A DNA stretch of 51,719 nucleotides, taken from the NCBI GenBank assembly GCA_937973995.1, contig CALJIQ010000047.1, positions 1 to 51,719 of the forward strand, in the 5' to 3' direction. Positions 18,101 through 26,452 of this stretch are shown here, in pieces. The stretch comes from an uncultured Saprospiraceae bacterium (GTDB taxonomy: Bacteria; Bacteroidota; Bacteroidia; Chitinophagales; Saprospiraceae). The position numbers and the translations under genes were made by a program. The notes beneath the pieces are model-generated. The model worked only from the letters and a program-made list of their open reading frames with translations. It was not told the DNA's origin and made no database searches. Positions within the stretch are counted from its first letter, which is position 1, and each line of letters opens with the position of its first letter.

Positions 18101-18752
18101 TGCTTGGGGCTTAGAACTGTGCTCTAATGCCAGTGTAAATCCGCCCATTCTGGTTAATAATAATATTATGCCCGTCCAACCTACCAAGGGTAGAATTATC
18201 ACTAGCGAATTTTTATTAGCCGAAGATCCGAATAATGTAGCGAGGGAATTAATGTACACCTTAATTGCGTCCCCCACGAATGGACAACTCTTATTCAATG
18301 GCAGTCCACTAACAATTGGACAAACCTTTACCCAAGCAGACTTAGATAATAATCGCATTCTTTATAAAAATGAAGAAAATACTACTGCCACCCAAGATGC
18401 CTTTCGCTTTGATGTAACCGATGGGGAAGGAGGATGGATAGGGATTACTGCTTTTGAGATGGTAATGGATGAGAATGAATTGGTGACGGATGTGAAAGAG
18501 GTGGAGACTAGTAAATGGTCTATTTATCCGAATCCAGCCAAAGATAGATTGTCTATTTCTTTTTCGGATGTTATTCAACCACCTATTATCATAAAGATGT
18601 TCAATAGTAGTGGGCAACTATTACTAGCGGAGCAACCAATTAGTCCTTCTATTATAGATGTAGATATTGCTTCTCTCACAGGCGGTATTTATTTTTTGCA
18701 AATTCAATCTAAAGAAGGAGTAGGCGTTAAGAAAGTTGTTATTGAGAAGTAA
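15102..18752 (+). CDS. T9SS-secreted metalloprotease (reprolysin-like) with P domain
   Basis: From the ATG at 15102 the protein has 1,216 residues and a clean signal peptide (MANRFYQPTLLTVTLLFLFN..). A propeptide is followed by a metzincin catalytic domain with HELGHQLSASH (near residue 353) and the Met-turn IMSYAG (near 388). Then come fibronectin-like/cadherin-like segments, a proprotein convertase P domain (about 866-1010), a CSPG/cadherin-like repeat (about 1020-1120), and a T9SS type A sorting domain (about 1137-1216, WSIYPNPAKDRLSISF). It should act outside the cell on proteins. Oddity: residues about 187-199 (PPLSKRGSGGV) are encoded by a palindromic repeat inserted in frame at the propeptide-catalytic junction. 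The upstream ATG at 15069 falls in a hairpin and was rejected. Confidence 0.88.
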   Translation: MANRFYQPTLLTVTLLFLFNVLTAQNIWTDIDERQLSNSRSSLQVNSYRTLALDIEKFEQILSKEEEQAALSLPLPNRELATFRLQSAPFLEPALAVKYPAIQSYTIQQVENIAISGRLTYTPNGVHAIIHDAAGIVFIEPLVKGENSYYASYYAKDQVVENFGDLQLSCGHRVEQLESKENSVSEMTPPLSKRGSGGVQSRSRGMPTDLTVYKLVLSSTGEFADYHRARLKGEVFFEFGELLTFVNSIFERDFAIRFELIEETEDLVFLDAATDPYDGNGSVFSLVNQSSFEIETRVDVNKFDIGHILTADCFTGGGAVGVVTGLACSVAKSQGVSCQFQSNTVFATNVFAHELGHQLSASHSWSNCTGSEGQRAATPYEPGSGSTIMSYAGACGPQNNIQQRSDAYFHVANIEEVELFQESNAACGTKLTTGNIAPEAIILQAQNLVIPIGTPFELKGEGLDENGDNLTYTWEQFDLGPASTLNDPRGNSPTFRSFPPASSAVRIIPSLENIINNDFDNKEVLPTFSRDLTFRLTVRDNHPEAGGVDWEEIAFSATETAGPFLVTFPNRGTDVVRVGESVNVQWEVANTNVAPVNCQKVDILLSIDGGKTYPQILAKEVDNDGSQIVTIPEIITNTARIKIAAADNIFFDISNNNFDILNPTQAGFSFATSIQSKEICLPEQVIVDLNTVSLLDYQNDIVFEVVEGLPEGATATFQNANTTPGSSNQLSIDFQNVTTEGDFELDVRGVAPNADTIIRTIDFNLISNDFSDLLLMMPANNSQGIASPSYVWQTSEDAITYDIEIATSPSFGNTIVDRASNLRTPEYPSRESLEPSTIYYWRVIPSNECGVGEASEIFAFQTERLVCTSVESGQVPLFISGQGTPTVQSTLDFSSSLTISDINVLGLKGRHDRVQHIAVRLISPSGTSITLLNAECPSVSPNINLSFDDESLITNRCPANDQQTKTPQDSLSTFDGENASGTWILEVEVLNADGEGGSIDAWGLELCSNASVNPPILVNNNIMPVQPTKGRIITSEFLLAEDPNNVARELMYTLIASPTNGQLLFNGSPLTIGQTFTQADLDNNRILYKNEENTTATQDAFRFDVTDGEGGWIGITAFEMVMDENELVTDVKEVETSKWSIYPNPAKDRLSISFSDVIQPPIIIKMFNSSGQLLLAEQPISPSIIDVDIASLTGGIYFLQIQSKEGVGVKKVVIEK
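15661..15700. repeat. Palindromic repeat inside the metalloprotease coding frame
   Basis: ACTCCCCC (15663-15670) pairs with GGGGGAGT (15690-15697), and inside it CCTCTT pairs with AAGAGAGG. Its length of 40 bases and its style match the intergenic hairpins of this window. It is read in frame and adds a short Pro/Gly/Ser-rich linker. Confidence 0.6.
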
Positions 18753-18819
18753 TGGAAATGCTAATCTGACAAGTATAGGTATTCGCTGTCTTTTTAGTGA
18801 TTCTCATTTTGATATGTTA

Positions 18820-20253
18820 TTAACGAAATAAAATATTCATATCAAAGTCCGTATCAATTAATCCCAAACTATGCTCATTATGCGTTAACCCAAAAGTAGT
18901 TAAGAAGGTCCAAAAAAGCTGTTTTTTAGTATTTGTAGCTTTTCTGAAAACTTCCATTTTTGTTCGCATAGTAGCAGCATAAGCTTTAGTGATAGATACG
19001 CTTTCATTATAAAATTTGAATTCAAAAAGATTCACTACATGATCGTTACGATCTAGCACAAGATCAATCTGAGTACCTTGATTTTTAGTAGTACCTTTCT
19101 GATAGAAAGCGGAGGCCTCCGCATAAATACCACTAATCCGAAGTGCCTCTTTTATTTGAGGTAGATGCTTCAAGCAAATGTTTTCAAAAGCATAACCACT
19201 CCAAGTTTTATAGGCTTGTGTTTGGCTGAGATGCTTCCATAAGTTTGGGCTTTTTTTAGATTTGTTTTTAATGAATTTTATGTAAAAGAGAGAATATTCG
19301 TCAGTGAGGCGATAAACTATTTCGTTCTTCTTGTCGCCGAAAGGATAGGAAGTCTGTATAAAGCCAGATTGATCAAGTTCTTCTAAAGCTTTCGAGAGAC
19401 CTGCCCCGCTTTTTAATTTGGTGTGCCTGACTAGTGTTTGTCTAGTCATTCCATACGGCTTGGCGGCTAAAGTATGGACAATTTGTAAATGCTTTTCTGA
19501 GTTTTTGAATAAGGCGGCATACAAATTTGAGAACTCATCTCTAAGCAAACCCGTTTCTGAAAAGCAAATATCATCAATATTTTGAGCAGCACTTTTGCCT
19601 TTTTTTATTTCCTTTAAGTAATGCGGAATACCGCCCATAGCCATATATAGCTGTACTAATTGATACCTATCAAAATGGATATTTCTTTGTTGTAAATAAG
19701 CCTCTGTTTCTGCTAAAGTAAAAGGATATAAATGGATTCTTTTGGTAATCCTATTGTGCAATCCTCCCGTATCCTTTACCACTTTTTGAATAATCCACGA
19801 TGCAGCAGAGCCACATATAACCACTACCAAATTTTGTTTAGAAGCCCAACTATTCCAGAAATATCCAAACGCTTGTAAAAAACCAGATTTATGAGTATCC
19901 AACCACGGTAACTCATCAAAGAAAATAACTTTCCGTTTGTTTGCTAACAATGGTTTTAAGTAGGTCTTCAATAATTGAAAGGCAGCTAACCAATCTTTAG
20001 GGATTTCAATAGGCAAGCTAGCTTGGGCGTATTCCGTCAGCACATCTCTAAAATTTCTCAATTGTAATGTGCGAGAAGCATTCTGAATACCCGTAATTTC
20101 AAAAGCCATTTCCTTTTTGTAGGTATGGTTTACTAAAAAGGTTTTTCCTACTCGTCGTCTGCCAATAATAGAAACCATTTCTGCTTCTTTGGATTGGAAT
20201 GCTTCCCGTAAAATCGCTTGTTCTTTTTTACGTCCTACTAGTGTTACAGGCAT
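18820..20253 (-). CDS. AAA ATPase of the archaeal ATPase/DUF234 type
   Basis: The protein has 477 residues. Walker A is GRRRVGKT (31-38), Walker B is VIFFDELPWLD (about 107-117), and a sensor-type VVICGSAASW follows. A winged-helix-like middle region (about 260-315) leads to a C-terminal DUF234 region with a PD-(D/E)XK-like core: QIDLVLDRND (near 396) and LFEFKF (near 410). This family (ATPase_2 plus DUF234) is widespread in archaea and Bacteroidota, frequently in multiple divergent copies; its cellular role is unknown, and a DNA-related function is inferred from the winged helix and nuclease-like fold. Upstream lie two near-identical 34-base palindromes that probably regulate it. It converges with the metalloprotease gene. 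Confidence 0.85.
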   Translation of the reverse strand: MPVTLVGRKKEQAILREAFQSKEAEMVSIIGRRRVGKTFLVNHTYKKEMAFEITGIQNASRTLQLRNFRDVLTEYAQASLPIEIPKDWLAAFQLLKTYLKPLLANKRKVIFFDELPWLDTHKSGFLQAFGYFWNSWASKQNLVVVICGSAASWIIQKVVKDTGGLHNRITKRIHLYPFTLAETEAYLQQRNIHFDRYQLVQLYMAMGGIPHYLKEIKKGKSAAQNIDDICFSETGLLRDEFSNLYAALFKNSEKHLQIVHTLAAKPYGMTRQTLVRHTKLKSGAGLSKALEELDQSGFIQTSYPFGDKKNEIVYRLTDEYSLFYIKFIKNKSKKSPNLWKHLSQTQAYKTWSGYAFENICLKHLPQIKEALRISGIYAEASAFYQKGTTKNQGTQIDLVLDRNDHVVNLFEFKFYNESVSITKAYAATMRTKMEVFRKATNTKKQLFWTFLTTFGLTHNEHSLGLIDTDFDMNILFR

Positions 20254-20264
20254 AAATGAAGTGT

Positions 20265-20352
20265 TTTGGCAGATAATAAATTCTTATTAGTTGCCAAATA
20301 TAGTTAATTTACTATTACTTTGGCAAGTAATAAATTCTGATTAATTGCCAAA
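20265..20352. promoter_or_regulatory. Two direct copies of a 34-base operator-like palindrome upstream of the AAA ATPase gene
   Basis: Copies at 20265-20298 and 20319-20352 match at 30 of 34 positions. Each starts TTTGGCA, has TAATAAATTCT in the middle and ends TTGCCAAA, so each is itself an inverted repeat (TTTGGCAA..TAAT / ATTA..TTGCCAAA). Start-to-start distance is 54 bases, about five helical turns, which would place two bound proteins on the same face. The first copy begins 12 bases upstream of the ATG, so a bound protein would block expression. No other gene is near enough on that side except the divergent DUF2723 gene at 20654. Confidence 0.7.
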
Positions 20353-20653
20353 AAGAATAATTATGCCATTGAGTATTTTATAATTAAGTAGAATAATGGA
20401 TACTTAAAAGTTAAGAATCAAAAGTCTCTTCGTGCAACTTTTTCCCCATTTTCACGCATTAAACAGTTGGATAATTTGTCAATTCTTACCAAAACAGCCA
20501 ATAGGAGGTTAATGAGTGGTTAACCACGAATACCCGTATTTACTGGCTGCTTATCTTTTATTACTTTTGCGCTCAGAATATAGTTATTGACTATCCATTT
20601 TTGGAAGTAAGTAGTTTGTGACTAATAGCATAAAGCTAACAGCTTATTACAAT
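20353..20653. other. 301-base divergent spacer before the DUF2723 gene
   Basis: This AT-rich stretch contains a GGTTAACC palindrome at about 20519-20526 and a TACTTTTG box near 20563-20570 that fits the Bacteroidota -7 consensus TAnnTTTG, about 85 bases before the DUF2723 start. No clear TTG -33 element is seen. No gene is visible. Confidence 0.4.
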
Positions 20654-23600
20654 ATGATGAATTCACTTAAAAAACCAGAAACCCTAGTTGGATGGGTTGT
20701 TTTCTTGATAGCGTCTGTCGTCTATTTTTTATCCGTGGAGCGAACAGGTAGTTTGTGGGATTGTGGGGAGTTTATTACAGGGGCGTATAAACTAGAGGTA
20801 GTTCACCCACCGGGGGCGCCTTTGTTTATGATTGTAGGGCGGTTATTTACTTGGTTGGCGGAAATTTTTTCCAGTAATCCAGAAGATATTGCCTTTGCAG
20901 TGAATATGATGTCGGGCTTATGTACTGCCTTTGCAGCCATGTTTGTTTGTTGGACAACTATCACCTTAGGTCGATTGGCATTAGTAGGTAGAGATCGAGA
21001 CCCTGAAGGAGGAGAGACGATGGCATTATGTGCGGCAGGGTTAGTAGCAGGATTGGGAACAGCCTTTTGTTCTTCCATTTGGTTTTCAGCGGTAGAGGGT
21101 GAGGTATATGCGATGTCCACCATGTTTACAGCGATGGTGCTTTGGACGGTGGTGAAATGGTATGGTTTACCCGATAATCCAGATAATGATCGTTGGTTAG
21201 TATTGGCGATCTTTTTAGGTGGGTTGTCTTCAGGGGTGCATTTATTGAGTTTGTTGACTTTCCCCGCTTTGGCTTTATTCTATTATTTTAAAAAGTATGA
21301 AAATCATAATTTAGTAGGGATGGGGGCAGCGGCGGCGGCAGGTATTGCCTTTATTGTCTTTTTGCAAAGAGTCGTAATAGCGGGTATCCCAACCCTCTGG
21401 TCTTGGATGGATTTATTTGCTGTCAATAGCTTAGGTTTACCCTTTCATAGTGGGCTTATTTTTGTGATAGCGATTGTAGGAGCGGTTATTTTCTTTCTAT
21501 TGAGATACTCCCACCGCAAGAATTTAGCACTTATGCAAAAACTAGTGGTGGCGGCTAGTTTGGTAGTGATTAGCTTTTCTATATTCGGGGTAATTGTGAT
21601 ACGGGCAAATGCTAATACCCCTATCAATATGAATAACCCTAGTGATGCCATGCGTTTATTGCCCTACCTCAATAGAGAACAATATGGGGAACGACCTTTA
21701 CTAAGAGGACCTAGTTTTGAAGCATCTCCTATTAAAGTAGATGAGCAGGATCGCTATGGAAGATTGGGCGATAAATACGAAATAACAGATAAGAAAGTAT
21801 CTTATGTTTATGCAGATAAGGATAAAAGTTTTTTCCCTAGAATGCAGGATGGTAGTCAGGGAAGACCGAATCTCTATCGGCAATGGATTGATAAGAAAAA
21901 TGGGAAACCTACCTTCGCAGATGGCGTGAGGTTTCTATTCTCCTACCAATTAGGTTGGATGTATTGGCGTTACTTTATGTGGAATTTTTCCGGTCGTCAA
22001 AATGGAGAACAAGGCTATTATTCTTGGGATAAAAGACATGGACATTGGTTGTCAGGCATCAAGCCATTGGATGAAGCTAGATTGTATAATGAGTCCTACT
22101 TACCTGAAACCATGCGGAAGCACCAAGCCCGCAACAGGTATTATATGCTGCCCTTTATCTTTGGCTTATTTGGCTTGTTTTTTCATTTACGAAATCGCCC
22201 TAAAGATTTTCTAGGCTTGTTATCGGTCTTTATTATTACGGGTATAGGCATTATCATTTATACCAATCAACCTCCTAATGAGCCTAGGGAAAGAGACTAT
22301 GTGATGGCAGGTTCCTTCTTCACCTACTGTATTTGGATGGGGATGGCCGTACTGGCATTCTATAGTTTACTCAAGGAAAGAGTCAATTTGGGCAATTCGA
22401 TGGGGGCTTTGGTAGCAGGAGGATTGGTGATGATTGCGCCTTTATTAATGGGTTTCCAAAACTTTGATGACCATAGTAGAAGACATCATTCAGGTGCTAG
22501 GGATTATGCTAGTAACTTCTTAGAATCTTGTGAACCCAACGCCATTATTTTTACCTATGGAGATAATGATACCTATCCGCTTTGGTATGCCCAAGAAGTC
22601 GAAAATATTAGAAGGGATGTTCGGGTGGTCAATCTAAGTTTGATAGCGGTAGATTGGTATATTGACCAATTAAGAAGAAAGGTGAATGACTCTGCACCTA
22701 TCAAAATGACGATCCCTGCTTCTGAATATAGAGGCTTTAAGCGCAACCAGATTTTTGTTGACCCAAGAGGAAATGGTACGCGCATGCCTTTACAGCAAGC
22801 CATTAAATTTGCGGGAGAATATCATCCGATTCCATTGTCAAGTGGCAAACAATTAGAGAGTTTCTTGCCTTCCAAGCAATTATTTATTCCAATAGATAGA
22901 AACAAGATTGTTCAGAATAATATCATCAGTCCATCCGAAGTAAATGACTTACCTGCTGCGGTGGAATTCAATGTGAATAAACAATATATCTTGAAAGGAG
23001 ATTTAGCCGTATTGGATATTTTGGCTTCTAATATTTGGGAAAGACCCATTTATTTTGCGGTGACGGTACGGTCAGAATCCTTACAAGGATTAGATGAGTA
23101 CCTACAAATGGAGGGACTAGGATTAAAAATCATTCCTATTAAAGCAGGGAAAGATCCCTTAGTTCCTGGAGTATTAGGAAAGGGTAGAGTAGATTCTCAA
23201 AAAGTATATGATAATGTAATGAATAAATTCCGATGGGGTAATTTTGATAAGCATCGGTTGTATGTAGATAAAAGTTTTGGACCAAGTATTCAGAGTCATC
23301 GCTATATGCTATTGAGGGCCATTCAAGATTTTATCAAGAAAGGGGACAATGCAAAGGCCATTGAACTAACCGATAAATACTTTGAGGCCTTTCCGCACAT
23401 GAATTTCCCTTATGACTACAATACGATCTATTTTATCAATTCCTATATGTCCGCAGGGGCGAATGACAAAGCCAAAGAAGTTATGAAGGTATTGGCGAAC
23501 GAGACCGCAGAACATTTGATTTTTTACAGTTCCCTAGATCCATCAGATTTAGCGGCAGGCTTTTCGCAAGAACAGAACCTAGCGAATAGTACCAAAAATA

Positions 23601-23695
23601 GCTTAATCAGCTTCGCCGATCAGTTAAATGACCAAGCATTAAAAGATGAATTAACGGCTATTTTTTCGAATACTGGCAGCCCTGTTAAGAATTGA
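20654..23695 (+). CDS. DUF2723 polytopic membrane protein (GT117-type glycosyltransferase-like)
   Basis: From the ATG at 20654 the protein has 1,013 residues. The N-terminal 330 residues hold about nine membrane helices with the family hallmark near the start: LWDCGEFITGAYKLEVVHPPGAPLF-like sequence (residues about 35-60) containing the acidic loop of GT-C-fold enzymes. Two to three more helices lie near 500-600, followed by a soluble C-terminal region with YGDNDTYPLWYAQEV. DUF2723 proteins are typical of Bacteroidota and are thought to be GT-C glycosyltransferases acting at the periplasmic face, possibly on secreted proteins. A GTG at 20618 would add 12 non-hydrophobic residues; the ATG is preferred. 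Element C lies just beyond its stop. Confidence 0.87.
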   Translation: MMNSLKKPETLVGWVVFLIASVVYFLSVERTGSLWDCGEFITGAYKLEVVHPPGAPLFMIVGRLFTWLAEIFSSNPEDIAFAVNMMSGLCTAFAAMFVCWTTITLGRLALVGRDRDPEGGETMALCAAGLVAGLGTAFCSSIWFSAVEGEVYAMSTMFTAMVLWTVVKWYGLPDNPDNDRWLVLAIFLGGLSSGVHLLSLLTFPALALFYYFKKYENHNLVGMGAAAAAGIAFIVFLQRVVIAGIPTLWSWMDLFAVNSLGLPFHSGLIFVIAIVGAVIFFLLRYSHRKNLALMQKLVVAASLVVISFSIFGVIVIRANANTPINMNNPSDAMRLLPYLNREQYGERPLLRGPSFEASPIKVDEQDRYGRLGDKYEITDKKVSYVYADKDKSFFPRMQDGSQGRPNLYRQWIDKKNGKPTFADGVRFLFSYQLGWMYWRYFMWNFSGRQNGEQGYYSWDKRHGHWLSGIKPLDEARLYNESYLPETMRKHQARNRYYMLPFIFGLFGLFFHLRNRPKDFLGLLSVFIITGIGIIIYTNQPPNEPRERDYVMAGSFFTYCIWMGMAVLAFYSLLKERVNLGNSMGALVAGGLVMIAPLLMGFQNFDDHSRRHHSGARDYASNFLESCEPNAIIFTYGDNDTYPLWYAQEVENIRRDVRVVNLSLIAVDWYIDQLRRKVNDSAPIKMTIPASEYRGFKRNQIFVDPRGNGTRMPLQQAIKFAGEYHPIPLSSGKQLESFLPSKQLFIPIDRNKIVQNNIISPSEVNDLPAAVEFNVNKQYILKGDLAVLDILASNIWERPIYFAVTVRSESLQGLDEYLQMEGLGLKIIPIKAGKDPLVPGVLGKGRVDSQKVYDNVMNKFRWGNFDKHRLYVDKSFGPSIQSHRYMLLRAIQDFIKKGDNAKAIELTDKYFEAFPHMNFPYDYNTIYFINSYMSAGANDKAKEVMKVLANETAEHLIFYSSLDPSDLAAGFSQEQNLANSTKNSLISFADQLNDQALKDELTAIFSNTGSPVKN

Positions 23696-23710
23696 TATAA
23701 TGGCTTCTAA

Positions 23711-23800
23711 GGCATTGTGGCTTTATGGCGTTTTGGCAAGAAATCCTTTGAATTAGGAAGACTCAACCAAAATGCCATAAAGCCATAACACCACAACACC
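23711..23800. repeat. Hairpin of GTGGCTTTATGGC words (element C, copy 2)
   Basis: The left arm (23711-23738, GGCATTGTGGCTTTATGGCG type) faces a right arm (23768-23800, AATGCCATAAAGCCATAACA type). The words are the same as at 5671-5790 and 42483-42543. It lies right after the DUF2723 stop codon and could form the 3' end of that mRNA. Confidence 0.6.
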
Positions 23801-23827
23801 TATCTCGCATTTATTCAATATTTTACT

Positions 23828-23932
23828 TATATTTGCACCATAAAACCAAAGAAAAACAGGTCTATATAGATCTAAAAATCTAAAGAATATCGAACCTAGT
23901 AGGGCTTAATTGCGCTACTAGGTTCATTTTTT
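23828..23932 (+). ncRNA. Candidate short RNA or attenuated leader with promoter box and terminator
   Basis: TATATTTG at 23828-23835 matches the Bacteroidota -7 consensus exactly; no good -33 element is seen. About 55 bases later a strong intrinsic terminator begins: GAACCTAGTAG (23892-23902) pairs with CTACTAGGTTC (23915-23925), followed by TTTTTT. A transcript from about 23841 to 23932 would be roughly 90 bases and contains no open frame of note. It could be an independent small RNA or an attenuator for the downstream gene at 24018. Confidence 0.45.
23892..23932 (+). terminator. Rho-independent terminator
   Basis: An 11-bp perfect stem with a 12-base loop is followed by ATTTTTTAT. It is the clearest plus-strand terminator between the DUF2723 gene and the next gene and could also end read-through from DUF2723. 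Confidence 0.75.
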
Positions 23933-23946
23933 ATAAGTCCGAATTG

Positions 23947-23992
23947 GTGTGTGGGTTGGAACGGGGTATATTACCTACTCCAACCCACACAC
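23947..23992. repeat. 14-bp perfect hairpin in front of the unknown helical protein gene
   Basis: GTGTGTGGGTTGGA (23947-23960) pairs exactly with 23979-23992 around an 18-base loop. It ends 25 bases before the ATG at 24018. A GTG at 23949 lies in the left arm and is in frame with the gene, but I reject it as a start because it would make the hairpin coding. Confidence 0.75.
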
Positions 23993-24017
23993 TAACTCCA
24001 ACTCAAACTTTATTATT

Positions 24018-25415
24018 ATGGAAGCTTTAGCACTAGCAGAAGGCTATACGACCAAATTAGAAGTGATTGGTTCTGAAATCCAAGCCTCAGACGAATTAGT
24101 GGCCTATTTAGAAAATGAAGAAGAAGCGGATTATAAGCGGTTGCAAGAAATGTATGAACCTAAAATCACTGCTGTATATGAAGCCGTAGCGGCGAATGAT
24201 CCTTTGCAATTAATTGCTTTAGAAAAGAAATTATTGGAGTCTGAATTTGAAGGTTTATTCTTACCGAAAATACTAGGCTATTCTGTTTTAAGAGGAGAGA
24301 TTAATGAACAGTACAAATATATTTTGCCACAAAGCCATTTCCAAGACGTACTGATGGCGATTTGTAATTCTGCGAATTTTGACATTATCCGTCAGCGTAT
24401 CGGGCAGAGTGTACAAATGGGTTTTGCCTTGAGTAGTGATATATGGATTACCAATTTAATGAATGAAATTACCAATAAAAAAGTCCGCTATTTTTTGAAG
24501 GGAATGAAATTGGATAATCTTCGGGAACAGCATGAAAGAAAGCATGCTTATAATCGGTATAAAAGACAATTTAAGAATACAGAATTTGCTTCTACCGTTT
24601 TTCCTGAGACGCTCTCAGAACTTAAAGTGTTGTTTTCTTGGTTGAAAAAATTCCTCATTCATCGAGTAGATTCTAAGGCTAATAACGCCAGTTTGGTTCC
24701 TCACTTGAAAACATTTATTAGCAATGAGGCATTTCAGAAGACCGATGAAATGGTCGAGTTATTAGCTTTATATGGTAACTATTTTGATTTAGAAAAAGAG
24801 GATTTAGCTCATCTAAATGGCGTGTTCAACAAGGTGAGACAGGAGATTCCCAATTTTGATGAAAAGTATTTGACCTTCTTATTGAAATTACAAAAAAGTA
24901 CGTTAGACGTAACGCCTGCTGCCGATAACCGCATGTCTGCTTTAGTAAGTAGGAGTATCAAGGATGAGTTAAGTGAGTATTATGATTTGATGGAGAATAT
25001 TCATAGCAAAGGATATACGCATGAAGGAGCAATAGAGTCGGTACAGACCTTTTATAATCATCATGAAGGGAAATCACTCATCAATGAATGTGTAAGAGAA
25101 ACGATCTTTGGGTACTATGCTCGCTTATTGAATAATTTAGAATTATCGGAGTATCCAGAGTTGTTTGAGGTAGCTAAAAACTATCCGATCTATATGAAGA
25201 TTTTTGGCAATCAGCAATTCAATCAGAATGTAGATGATTTAAGTATGGGCTTTGTGAAAAGGCTATTGAGAAAATATACGGATAAGCGAGGAAAAGACTA
25301 TCAGGATATCAAGAAATTTGTCTCTACTAATTTTGTTGATTTAGGCTTCTTGAAAGAAAAAGAAGTAGTAGAACTATTTAAGACTCGTCGGAAGCGGAAG
25401 ACGCCTGCTTCTTAA
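24018..25415 (+). CDS. Unknown soluble all-helical protein
   Basis: I do not recognise this 465-residue protein. From the ATG at 24018 it begins MEALALAEGYTTKLEV, without signal peptide or membrane helices, so it should be cytoplasmic. The sequence is rich in Leu, Glu, Lys and Phe with helix-like spacing throughout and no Cys-pair, P-loop or catalytic signature. It ends with a strongly basic tail (KTRRKRKTPAS), which may touch nucleic acid. The composition and codon use look like a genuine core gene. It is preceded by a terminator and a hairpin and followed by a bidirectional hairpin, so it is probably expressed alone and perhaps under attenuation control. It may be a conserved Bacteroidota protein of unknown function, but I cannot check. 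Confidence 0.8.
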   Translation: MEALALAEGYTTKLEVIGSEIQASDELVAYLENEEEADYKRLQEMYEPKITAVYEAVAANDPLQLIALEKKLLESEFEGLFLPKILGYSVLRGEINEQYKYILPQSHFQDVLMAICNSANFDIIRQRIGQSVQMGFALSSDIWITNLMNEITNKKVRYFLKGMKLDNLREQHERKHAYNRYKRQFKNTEFASTVFPETLSELKVLFSWLKKFLIHRVDSKANNASLVPHLKTFISNEAFQKTDEMVELLALYGNYFDLEKEDLAHLNGVFNKVRQEIPNFDEKYLTFLLKLQKSTLDVTPAADNRMSALVSRSIKDELSEYYDLMENIHSKGYTHEGAIESVQTFYNHHEGKSLINECVRETIFGYYARLLNNLELSEYPELFEVAKNYPIYMKIFGNQQFNQNVDDLSMGFVKRLLRKYTDKRGKDYQDIKKFVSTNFVDLGFLKEKEVVELFKTRRKRKTPAS

Positions 25416-25440
25416 ATTTTTATAGGATTCTTGGTTTTAA

Positions 25441-25471
25441 GTAAGCGGCTCACTTCGAGTGAGCCGTTTAC
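25441..25471. terminator. Bidirectional hairpin between convergent genes
   Basis: GTAAGCGGCTCAC (25441-25453) pairs with GTGAGCCGTTTAC (25459-25471) with one mismatch and a TTCGA loop. It sits between the stop of the helical protein (25415) and the stop of the DUF4249 gene (25529). No strong T run follows on either side, so it may stabilise 3' ends more than terminate. Confidence 0.55.
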
Positions 25472-25528
25472 TACAAGTCCTCTTTTGAAGTTTTTTTAAG
25501 TATAGGTTTTAATCTAGGGGCAGTTTAT

Positions 25529-26440
25529 TTATATTTTTATTCTCACTTTATTAGTACCAAAAGCACCAAAATACCCAAACCCGCCCTCAATATTTGAAAT
25601 GGAAATAGCTGGTTCAGTAAATGCCCAATCAAGACCTGATAAATTATTAATAGTACTAAAATAGTTGTAAATATTGGAATCCAAATGGCGAAATTCAATA
25701 TCTAAGTAGTCAGGGACAATTCCATTAATCAATTCATTATTTACATTTTCCCAACGACTATAGAGTAAAATTGAAAGATTAAGTGTATATAATTTGTCGG
25801 AGAAACAAATATCAGGAAATAAAAATGTCAAGTATTCTCTTTGGTTATAAAGAAATTTAAAATTACAGCTTCCTTCTCTTTCCTCTTCTATAACATCATC
25901 AATAAGTGAAAATTCAAGGTCATCTAGCACACCTTCTGATGAGTGAAATCCTAATATTTGAAGATCATAATAAGAACTTATAGCGACTGGATCTTGAAAT
26001 CGAAGCTGTAGCAATCCAGTTTGAGTATTTATCTTCTGAGGTTCTAGTGTTATATCAAGATTAATGACTTCGGGTAACTTTACCTCAGAAGACACAATTG
26101 GTGGATAATCTTTCGCACTAGCACGAATAGAATATCTTCTGTTTGTGTTGGGAATGAAATCTTTACTTTTATATATTCCTGAACCACAATATTCCAATGA
26201 GAAAATGACTTGACCCTCCTCTAATAATTCAACTGATGCATTAGGAATAATAGGTTCAGAATCTATTGCAAGCCTTTCAATAGTAGGCGCTAAAGAATAG
26301 GTTAATTTTACTATTACGCCTTGTTCTGAAATGGTTCCTCTAAGTACTAATTTATCACCTTCATAACTAATATCGTACGCTAAATCTTTAGTACAAGCAA
26401 ATAAGGAAAACAAAAGGAGGACTGAAAATAAAATTCTCAT
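25529..26440 (-). CDS. DUF4249 outer-membrane lipoprotein, partner of a TonB-dependent receptor
   Basis: The protein has 303 residues. A lipoprotein signal ends at LLFSLFAC (Cys16). The rest is beta-rich with the DUF4249 pattern: DKLVLRGTISEQGVIVKLTYS near the start, then NASVELLEEGQ, YSIRASAKDYPPI and a C-terminal FGYFGAFGTNK segment. DUF4249 lipoproteins lie almost always directly after a TonB-dependent receptor with a carboxypeptidase-like domain, as here: it starts 12 bases after the receptor stop codon. By analogy with SusD it may help capture the ligand at the outer membrane, but the ligand is unknown. Last gene of a minus-strand set of three. Confidence 0.87.
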   Translation of the reverse strand: MRILFSVLLLFSLFACTKDLAYDISYEGDKLVLRGTISEQGVIVKLTYSLAPTIERLAIDSEPIIPNASVELLEEGQVIFSLEYCGSGIYKSKDFIPNTNRRYSIRASAKDYPPIVSSEVKLPEVINLDITLEPQKINTQTGLLQLRFQDPVAISSYYDLQILGFHSSEGVLDDLEFSLIDDVIEEEREGSCNFKFLYNQREYLTFLFPDICFSDKLYTLNLSILLYSRWENVNNELINGIVPDYLDIEFRHLDSNIYNYFSTINNLSGLDWAFTEPAISISNIEGGFGYFGAFGTNKVRIKI

Positions 26441-26452
26441 AAGTTGATTAGC

